NCBI GenBank assembly: GCA_024638545.1
Contig: JAHEKD010000130.1
Span: 1 to 7,062, forward strand
Origin: Gammaproteobacteria bacterium
GTDB taxonomy: Bacteria > Pseudomonadota > Gammaproteobacteria > Arenicellales > JAHEKD01
Direction: 5' to 3'
DNA length: 7,062 nt
The position numbers were made by a program, and so were the translations under genes. This document shows positions 1-4,993 of the stretch, in pieces (the stretch's first letter is position 1; each line of letters begins with the position of its first letter). Below the pieces are notes generated by a model. It ran no database searches. It was not told the DNA's origin and saw only the letters and a list, made by a program, of their open reading frames with translations.

Positions 1-1560
1 GCGGCGGCATTGTGCAATGACGCGTCACTGCAAGACCAAAATGGCGTATGGACGGTTGAAGGTGACCCGATGGAGGGTGCGTTACTCACGCTCTCCGGTA
101 AGATCGGTATCGACGTCCGCAAAGAACTGGCAACCTGGACGCGTACCGATGCCATCCCCTTTGACGCCAGGCACCGTTTCATGGCGACGCTGAATCACGA
201 TCACGAAAATCATGCCAACATTTTCGTCAAAGGTGCGCCGGAGCAAATTCTGGCCATGTGCATCGAGCAACGCAGCATCTCCGGTGGAACCGAACCTCTG
301 CACATTGACTACTGGCACGAGAAAGCTGAGCGCATAGCCGCCCAAGGCCAGCGTGTGCTGGCGCTCGCCGTCAGACCGGCGCTCGCTAAACACACTGTGC
401 TTGAATTTGCCGATGTCGAGGGCGCTTTGATACTAATCGGTCTAGTCGGCCTGATTGATCCAGCGCGTCCCGAGGCTATTGAAGCCGTCGCGGAGTGTCA
501 CGGCGCGGGTATACGCGTGAAGATGATTACCGGTGACCACAGGGGAACGTCCGCCGCCATCGGTAGGCAAATCGGCCTTCAAAACGCCACCGCGGTGCTG
601 ACCGGTTCTGACATCGATGCTATGGACGACAGCAGGCTGGCCGACGCTGTTCTCGACACTGATATATTCGCCCGCACTAGCCCGGAGCACAAACTAAGGC
701 TGGTGATGGCGTTGCAATCCCGTGGTATGACTGTCGCCATGACCGGAGACGGTGTCAACGATGCGCCTGCGCTGAAGCGTGCCGATGCGGGTATCGCCAT
801 GGGCATGAAAGGCAGTGAGGCGGCGAAAGAAGCAGCTGAACTGGTCCTCGTGGATGACAATTTCGCCTCAATAGTCGCCGCCGTGCGTGAAGGACGTACC
901 GTCTACGACAATATCAAGAAAGTCATAAGCTGGACCTTGCCAACCAATGCAGGCGAATCTTTGACAATCATTGTGGCATTGCTTTTCGGCCTGACGCTAC
1001 CGATTTCGCCTATACAGATTTTATGGGTCAACATGATTACGGCCTGCACGCTGGGTATTGCACTGGCTTTTGAGCCCACGGAGGCGGGGAGCATGCGCCG
1101 TCCGCCGCGCCCGCGAAACGAACCATTGCTCGGAGGAGAGTTAGCGTGGCACATCGTTTTGGTGTCTGCGCTGTTCCTTGTCGGTGTATTCGGGATTTAT
1201 ACATACGCCCTCGACCGAGGCTACTCACTGGAGTTAACACGAACCATAGTATTGAATACGCTGGTAGTGATGGAGATATTCCATCTGTTTTTCATCCGAA
1301 ATATTTACGGTACGTCGCTTACATTGAAGGCCGTGCGTGGGACAAAGGTAGTTTGGGCGACCGTCATTACCGTCGTGATTGCCCAACTCGCCATCACCTA
1401 TTTACCGCCATTGCAAGGGGTATTCTCTACCGAGTCAGTTTCCGTCTTCGACGGCGCACTTATCCTCGGAGTGGGTGTCGCACTGTTTGCGATCATAGAA
1501 ATTGAAAAACAGCTTCGTCTAACCCTTAGGCGTCGCAGGATTCGGCATCATGCATTTTAA
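1..1560 (+). CDS. P-type cation-transporting ATPase, C-terminal part (5'-truncated by window edge)
   Basis: The frame is open from base 1 (Ala-Ala-Ala-Leu-Cys-Asn-Asp), so the gene starts upstream and the phosphorylated-Asp motif is outside the window. What remains is the rest of the nucleotide-binding domain (KGAPE, nt 229-243), the phosphorylation-domain motifs TGDH (529-540) and GDGVNDAP (745-768), and a C-terminal membrane block of about six helices (roughly nt 920-1500). The helix-5/6 signature NAGES...LWVNMIT places it with P2-type (Ca2+/PMCA-like) pumps of the plasma membrane, which use ATP hydrolysis to move cations. In helix 6 the position that is Asp in SERCA (NLVTDG) is Ala here (NMITAC). 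Many bacterial P2-like pumps of unknown substrate share this trait, so Ca2+ cannot be assumed. The C-terminus is rich in Arg (RLTLRRRRIRHH). The last 11 nt overlap the next small ORF. The family is secure; the ion is not. Confidence 0.95.
   Translation, partial: AAALCNDASLQDQNGVWTVEGDPMEGALLTLSGKIGIDVRKELATWTRTDAIPFDARHRFMATLNHDHENHANIFVKGAPEQILAMCIEQRSISGGTEPLHIDYWHEKAERIAAQGQRVLALAVRPALAKHTVLEFADVEGALILIGLVGLIDPARPEAIEAVAECHGAGIRVKMITGDHRGTSAAIGRQIGLQNATAVLTGSDIDAMDDSRLADAVLDTDIFARTSPEHKLRLVMALQSRGMTVAMTGDGVNDAPALKRADAGIAMGMKGSEAAKEAAELVLVDDNFASIVAAVREGRTVYDNIKKVISWTLPTNAGESLTIIVALLFGLTLPISPIQILWVNMITACTLGIALAFEPTEAGSMRRPPRPRNEPLLGGELAWHIVLVSALFLVGVFGIYTYALDRGYSLELTRTIVLNTLVVMEIFHLFFIRNIYGTSLTLKAVRGTKVVWATVITVVIAQLAITYLPPLQGVFSTESVSVFDGALILGVGVALFAIIEIEKQLRLTLRRRRIRHHAF
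1536..1540 (+). promoter_or_regulatory. Possible ribosome-binding site for the 79-codon ORF
   Basis: CAGGA sits nine bases before the ATG at 1550, inside the 3' end of the ATPase gene. It is the main reason to take the overlapping small ORF seriously. A short AGGA core can also occur by chance. Confidence 0.4.
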
Positions 1561-1789
1561 CAGGTACTTGCCATTTGGCGCCTTCCTTGCATTATTAATT
1601 ATTATAGTAATAATGATATATATCACTCTCTATTCAAAGGTAGACGTTATACCGGTCAGGCTGGTAGCTGCAACTGTGCCGATGGCAATTTCTCTTAATC
1701 TTGTTATCTTTAACTTTGAGGAGATGATACTGCCGCTTGTGTTTGCAACCGGTGTTCTAAATTTAGCATGGAATACAGGAGTCAGATAA
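1550..1789 (+). CDS. Small hydrophobic membrane protein, unknown function
   Basis: This 79-residue ORF starts inside the ATPase gene (11-nt overlap, ATG to the ATPase TAA) behind a plausible CAGGA site, an arrangement typical of translational coupling. The protein is strongly hydrophobic, with likely membrane segments at about residues 6-28 (FLALLIIIVIMIYITLY), 36-54 and 57-74, and few charged residues. I do not recognise the family. It could be a small accessory subunit or stabiliser of the ATPase, because small membrane peptides that modulate P-type pumps are known, but that is only a positional inference. The DNA is clearly more AT-rich than the ATPase gene. An alternative is that AT-rich non-coding DNA happens to stay open here: Ile, Leu and Val runs are what AT-rich sequence gives by chance. 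Confidence 0.45.
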   Translation: MHFNRYLPFGAFLALLIIIVIMIYITLYSKVDVIPVRLVAATVPMAISLNLVIFNFEEMILPLVFATGVLNLAWNTGVR

Positions 1790-1884
1790 GTTATCCAGAT
1801 GGTCCCTGGTGACATGAACATTGGATTTAGGCCTGAATGACAGCAGGACCGAGCCAGATAACATTAACCCTAATAGATAATATT

Positions 1885-1890
1885 TAAGGA
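1885..1890 (+). promoter_or_regulatory. Ribosome-binding site of the threonine synthase-like gene
   Basis: TAAGGA lies seven bases before the ATG at 1898. It supports that start, as does the conserved N-terminal block (THLECSMTGKQYP) that begins a few residues after it. Confidence 0.65.
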
Positions 1891-1897
1891 ATAGATC

Positions 1898-3121
1898 ATG
1901 ATTAATACCTATGTCACTCACCTGGAGTGCTCGATGACTGGCAAACAATATCCAGCCGGGCAGGCTCATGGTTTATCGGAGGCTGGACGCCCGCTACTGG
2001 TCCGCTATGATCTTGAAAAACTCAAGTCAAATGTCACCAAAGACGATATTGCTGAATCGAGAGAACCGGGATTCTGGCGCTATTCCCCGATGCTGCCAGT
2101 GGTCAATGCCTGTAATCGAATTTCATTAGGAGAGGTGGTAACGCCGCTGATCGATTTAAAGCATTCCGCTGCCGGGCTTGGGGGGCAGGCTGGAAAGATC
2201 ATTATCAAAGATGAAGGCAGGTTACCAACAGGTTCATTTAAAGCGCGGGGATTATGTCTTGCTGTTTCCATGGCTAAAGAATTTGGTATTGAACATCTCG
2301 CAATTCCGACAAATGGGAATGCGGGTGCAGCGATGGCCGCTTATGCTCGTCGAGCGGGGCAGAAGGCCACCGTTTTTTGCCCGCAAGACACGCCGGATAT
2401 CAATATCCGTGAGATTCAGCAGCAGGGTGCCCGGGTTTGGAAAGTTAACGGCCTGATTAATGACTGCGGCAAAATTGTTGGTGAAGGAAAACAGGCCGTT
2501 GGCTGGTTTGATACATCGACTTTGAAAGAGCCCTACAGGATTGAAGGCAAAAAAACTATGGGCCTTGAATTGGCTGAGCAAATGGGTTGGAATTTACCTG
2601 ATGTCATTTTCTATCCAACGGGAGGCGGCACCGGCCTGATTGGAATGTGGAAGGCTTTTCACGAATTACAGCAGCTGGGCTGGATTGACTGTAAATTACC
2701 AAGGATGGTGGCGGTGCAGGCTGAAGGCTGTGCTCCGATTGTCAAGGCGTGGCGCGATGGTCTGGAGCATGCACCGCTCTGGGAGAATGCACAAACATTT
2801 GCGGCCGGCATAAGGGTACCGATAGCGGTAGGTGATTTTTTAATCATCAGGGCCGTACGCGAATCAAACGGCTTTGGAATGACAGTGTCCGACAAGCAGA
2901 TAGAACAGGTACGGGACCTTATTGCAAAAGAGGACGGATTGTTACTATGCCCCGAAGGCGCTGCTACGGCAGCTGCCTATCAAAATGCGCTGCAACAGGG
3001 GCTTATTTCCACAGCCGACACAGTCGTCTTATATAATTGTGCAACCGGATTAAAGTACCCCATGGCACCGGTTGAAAATGAGCTGGACAAAAATATTCCG
3101 GTGGACTACTCAGTTTTTTAA
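1898..3121 (+). CDS. thrC: Threonine synthase-family PLP-dependent enzyme
   Basis: This 407-residue protein of the fold-type II PLP family is closest in pattern to threonine synthase, which converts O-phospho-L-homoserine to L-threonine and phosphate in the cytoplasm. Visible hallmarks are the N-terminal block THLECSMTGKQYP with LLVRYDLE (residues 8-40), TPLIDL (82-87), the PLP-lysine loop LPTGSFKARG with Lys115, the asparagine loop PTNGNAGAAMAAYARRAG (137-154), the phosphate-binding loop GGGTG (242-246), CPEGAA (351-356) and the C-terminal CATGLKYP (381-388). The length is normal and no frame break is seen. The gene stands alone: no homoserine dehydrogenase or kinase gene is next to it. It could therefore be a second copy or a paralogue acting on another substrate, such as a threonine dehydratase or diaminopropionate-type reaction. 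Family call firm; exact substrate less so. Confidence 0.85.
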   Translation: MINTYVTHLECSMTGKQYPAGQAHGLSEAGRPLLVRYDLEKLKSNVTKDDIAESREPGFWRYSPMLPVVNACNRISLGEVVTPLIDLKHSAAGLGGQAGKIIIKDEGRLPTGSFKARGLCLAVSMAKEFGIEHLAIPTNGNAGAAMAAYARRAGQKATVFCPQDTPDINIREIQQQGARVWKVNGLINDCGKIVGEGKQAVGWFDTSTLKEPYRIEGKKTMGLELAEQMGWNLPDVIFYPTGGGTGLIGMWKAFHELQQLGWIDCKLPRMVAVQAEGCAPIVKAWRDGLEHAPLWENAQTFAAGIRVPIAVGDFLIIRAVRESNGFGMTVSDKQIEQVRDLIAKEDGLLLCPEGAATAAAYQNALQQGLISTADTVVLYNCATGLKYPMAPVENELDKNIPVDYSVF

Positions 3122-3171
3122 ACAACGTTTACCGCTACGCGGGCGGTTAGAATTCCTGGTTGCCGTCAGGA

Positions 3172-3216
3172 CGTGGCAAGGGACCGTCGCAGCAGTAGAG
3201 TGGTGAGAAATGCGGG
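3172..3216 (+). repeat. 45-bp direct repeat, copy A
   Basis: Matches 4683-4727 at 41 of 45 positions without gaps, in the same orientation; all four differences are transitions. It starts CGTGGCAAGGGACC and ends GGTGAGAAATGCGGG. It lies in the gap between the threonine synthase-like gene and the lyase. I do not recognise it as the end of a known insertion sequence. Confidence 0.85.
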
Positions 3217-3287
3217 CTGCTATGCTCATCACGCCTGTTTGAATCTACAATGATGCAATGCAAGCTTCAGCACGTGTAAAGTGGAGT

Positions 3288-3298
3288 GATTAATACCT
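3288..3298 (+). repeat. Short dispersed motif GATTAATACCT
   Basis: Identical over 11 bases to the start region of the threonine synthase-like gene (1900-1910) and over 10 bases to 4741-4750. The preceding bases (GTAAAGTGGAGT) weakly resemble those before the 4741 copy. It may be a remnant of a shared leader, or chance. Confidence 0.4.
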
Positions 3299-3326
3299 CT
3301 GGTGTCGTATATTGATCGATGGCACT

Positions 3327-3345
3327 ATTTATTTTGAAAATAAAT
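3327..3345. promoter_or_regulatory. Perfect AT-rich palindrome, candidate operator upstream of the lyase
   Basis: ATTTATTTT-G-AAAATAAAT is a perfect 9-1-9 inverted repeat that ends 44 bases before the lyase start codon. Dyads of this size and place often bind dimeric regulators, and T-N11-A can be read within it, as in LysR-type boxes. Its low GC content makes partial dyads likely, so function is an inference. Confidence 0.4.
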
Positions 3346-3389
3346 GTATTAATATCACAAATTGATAACTTCCAGATGAGAGATGAACA

Positions 3390-4328
3390 ATGAGCTATAC
3401 CTTGCACAAACCCGGGCGATTCCGACTTCAGCGCAGCGAACTGGCCGTCCCCGGGTCAAACCCTTCAATGATACAAAAGGCGATTGAAACCAGTGTCGAC
3501 TTTGTCTTTCTTGATCTTGAGGATGCCGTCTCGCCGGATCAAAAGGTAGCTGCCAGGAAAAACATCATCCAGGCACTGAATGATCTCGACTGGAAGGCGG
3601 CAGGAAAAACAGTATCGATTCGAATTAATGGGCTGGATACGCATTACATGTATCGTGACCTGGTTGATATTATTGAGCAGGCAGGACAGCATCTGGATAC
3701 CGTATTAGTTCCAAAAGTAGGCGTACCCGCCGATTTATATACGGTTGAGGTAATGCTGTCACAGATTGAAACTGCAAAAGGCTTTAATCATCAAATCGGT
3801 ATTGAGGCGCTAATTGAAACCGCGCTGGGCATGGCAAATGTTGAGTCCATTGCCAGCTCAGGGGGTAGACTGGAGTCGCTGCATTTTGGGGTGGCTGACT
3901 ATGCAGCAAGTAATCGTGCCAGGACCGTTAATATTGGCGGCTTAAATCCTGACTACCCGGGCGACCAGTGGCATTTCGCGATTTCAAGGATGGTGGTTGC
4001 CTGTCGCGCCTATGGACTGCGAGCAATTGACGGACCATTCGGCGATTTTAATGACCCGGCGGGCTACGATGATGCCGCCAGGCGCGGCGCGGCGCTGGGC
4101 GTTGAAGGCAAATGGGCAATTCATCCGAACCAGATTGACCAGGCTAATCAGGCTTTCAGTCCATCAGAAGCTGAATTGAATAGGGCCAACAGAATGCTCG
4201 AGGCCCTTGAGCAGGCAGCAAGAGAGGGTAAAGGTGCAGCACAGCTGGATGGCCGCATGATCGATGCCGCCTCGGCGCGAATGGCTCAGAATCTGGTGGA
4301 AGTCGGCAAGGCAATCGCATCACGTTAA
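3390..4328 (+). CDS. HpcH/HpaI (CitE-like) lyase, L-malyl-CoA / beta-methylmalyl-CoA lyase type
   Basis: This 312-residue TIM-barrel protein of the HpcH/HpaI aldolase family lines up along its whole length with what I recall of Rhodobacter Mcl1 (about 318 residues). Shared blocks are the N-terminal ELAVPGSNP, FLDLEDAVSPD (40-50), SIRINGLDT (76-84) with catalytic-type Arg78, VLVPKVG (105-111), EALIETALGM (139-148) and GVAD (167-170), with Glu143 and Asp170 as the likely Mg2+ ligands. Also shared are DGPFGDFND (214-222), GKWAIHPNQ (240-248) and Asp292 near the end. Such enzymes reversibly split malyl-CoA to acetyl-CoA plus glyoxylate, or beta-methylmalyl-CoA to propionyl-CoA plus glyoxylate, in ethylmalonyl-CoA, 3-hydroxypropionate or serine-cycle metabolism. 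GAGAG lies seven bases before the ATG. Citramalyl-CoA lyase or malyl-CoA thioesterase activity is possible instead. A LysR relic begins directly after the stop codon. Confidence 0.88.
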   Translation: MSYTLHKPGRFRLQRSELAVPGSNPSMIQKAIETSVDFVFLDLEDAVSPDQKVAARKNIIQALNDLDWKAAGKTVSIRINGLDTHYMYRDLVDIIEQAGQHLDTVLVPKVGVPADLYTVEVMLSQIETAKGFNHQIGIEALIETALGMANVESIASSGGRLESLHFGVADYAASNRARTVNIGGLNPDYPGDQWHFAISRMVVACRAYGLRAIDGPFGDFNDPAGYDDAARRGAALGVEGKWAIHPNQIDQANQAFSPSEAELNRANRMLEALEQAAREGKGAAQLDGRMIDAASARMAQNLVEVGKAIASR

Positions 4329-4717
4329 ATGCACAGCACATCTCAAATCTTGAAAAATATTTAAATACGCAATTACTGGATCGATCGGCACGGCCGATTA
4401 CCTTGACTACGGCAGGTCGCTGGTTATTAGCTCATGCATATAAAATCCTTGATGCCGTTAGTGCGGTCAGGACCGAGATGATGAATCTTCAACTGGCATC
4501 ACTACCCAGTTTGAAATTTGCCATCATGGACGGATTGGACGTTGTGTTGACACCTAATTTAATGATCGCCCTGGGAGAAAAGTTCCCTGGCTGTCAGTTA
4601 ACGGCCTGGAGCGGCGGTTCCGAAGAACATTTCCAGGCGCTGATAAAGCGCGATGTTGATTTTATTGTATCTGCAGACCGGGCGTGGCAGGGGACCGTCG
4701 CAGTAATAGGGTGGTGA
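4329..4717 (+). pseudogene. LysR-type regulator fragment, truncated at both ends
   Basis: The frame read from 4331 gives AQHISNLEKYLNTQLLDRS, then PITLTTAGRWLLAHA, which is the second half of a LysR winged helix-turn-helix domain. The linker helix follows, and then the start of the effector-binding domain (LPSLKFAIMDGLD... up to DVDFIVSAD, about nt 4505-4678). About the first 30 residues, including most of the helix-turn-helix, are missing: upstream the same frame runs through the end of the lyase gene and shows no LysR character. On the right, homology stops near 4680 where the 45-bp repeat begins, and a tail WQGTVAVIGW is read from the repeat before TGA at 4715-4717. About 116 of the usual roughly 300 residues remain. 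No good start codon with a ribosome-binding site is present; the TTG at 4403 lies inside the conserved domain. It is almost certainly a non-functional relic, unless a protein fragment is still made. Confidence 0.8.
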
Positions 4718-4727
4718 GAAATGCGGG
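4683..4727 (+). repeat. 45-bp direct repeat, copy B
   Basis: Second copy of the element at 3172-3216 (41/45 identical, same strand), 1511 bases further on. It begins where LysR homology ends and supplies the last codons and stop of that relic frame. The motif TTAAGG...GATTAATACC follows immediately at 4728-4750, whereas after copy A the corresponding GATTAATACC comes about 58 bases later. Confidence 0.85.
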
Positions 4728-4757
4728 TTAAGGTAAATGAGATTAATACCGATGTCA
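4728..4757 (+). repeat. Partial match to the leader and start of the threonine synthase-like gene
   Basis: TTAAGG, a 7-base spacer, then GATTAATACCGATGTCA. The region 1884-1916 has TTAAGG, a 10-base spacer, then GATTAATACCTATGTCA, so 16 of the last 17 bases agree. It may be a decayed copy of that gene start or a shared leader element. The match is short and chance cannot be excluded. Confidence 0.4.
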
Positions 4758-4883
4758 GAATCAAAATTGAAAATGAACCGGGCCAGTGAGAGATTCAAAG
4801 ATTGTCACATGCTCAATTTATGATCAGTTTCTCTTCAGGCACATAGACTCCACGCCTTACTCATTTTCATACATATCTGGAAA

Positions 4884-4897
4884 TTGACCATAGTCAA
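4884..4897. promoter_or_regulatory. FNR/Anr/FixK-type binding site upstream of the PHA synthase
   Basis: TTGAC-CATA-GTCAA is a perfect dyad (6-bp arms if the flanking A and T are counted) and fits the Crp-FNR family pattern TTGAY-N4-RTCAA. It stands alone in the gap before the synthase gene and ends 96 bases before the first ATG. With the -10-like bases at 4918-4925 it has class II activator geometry, with the box centre about 40-41.5 bases before the predicted transcript start. The pattern is seen directly; the regulator is inferred. Confidence 0.5.
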
Positions 4898-4917
4898 TAC
4901 GAAACACTGAATACGTG

Positions 4918-4925
4918 TATAAGAT
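4918..4925 (+). promoter_or_regulatory. Candidate -10 element of the PHA synthase promoter
   Basis: TATAAGAT offers TATAAG (5/6 to TATAAT) at 4918-4923 or TAAGAT at 4920-4925, which would start transcription near 4930-4932. No good -35 hexamer stands 17 bases upstream; the FNR-type dyad is there instead, as expected for an activator-dependent promoter. Confidence 0.4.
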
Positions 4926-4993
4926 AGGCATGCTAAGATTTACATATTAAAAACTATTTAAGTGCTCAACAATATCAACAGGACCCCAAAGTC

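Noticed and set aside
1146..1505. A 119-codon open frame inside the ATPase membrane domain.
   Set aside because: It is an out-of-frame shadow of a conserved membrane region, with no protein-like pattern.
1790..1897. Promoter for the threonine synthase-like gene (GATAAT at 1876-1881).
   Set aside because: A -10-like hexamer is present, but no acceptable -35 stands 16-18 bases upstream, and the area is AT-rich enough to give such hexamers by chance.
3131..3147. ACCGC-N7-GCGGT hairpin just after the threonine synthase-like gene, considered as a terminator.
   Set aside because: The stem is only five pairs and no T run follows, so it does not meet the pattern of an intrinsic terminator.
3120..3200. 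The frame ending in the 45-bp repeat A reads RLEFLVAVRTWQGTVAAVEW, which faintly recalls a LysR N-terminus and might be the missing start of the relic.
   Set aside because: The spacing of the key Phe, Gly and Ala residues is off by one, there is no start codon after the TAA at 3120, and the WQGTVA part is also found in repeat B at the wrong end of the LysR fragment. Chance likeness is more probable.
4721..4826. Two very short ORFs starting at 4721 (22 codons) and 4737 (29 codons) after repeat B.
   Set aside because: The nearest purine-rich sites are only two to three bases from the ATG, and the peptides have no recognisable character.
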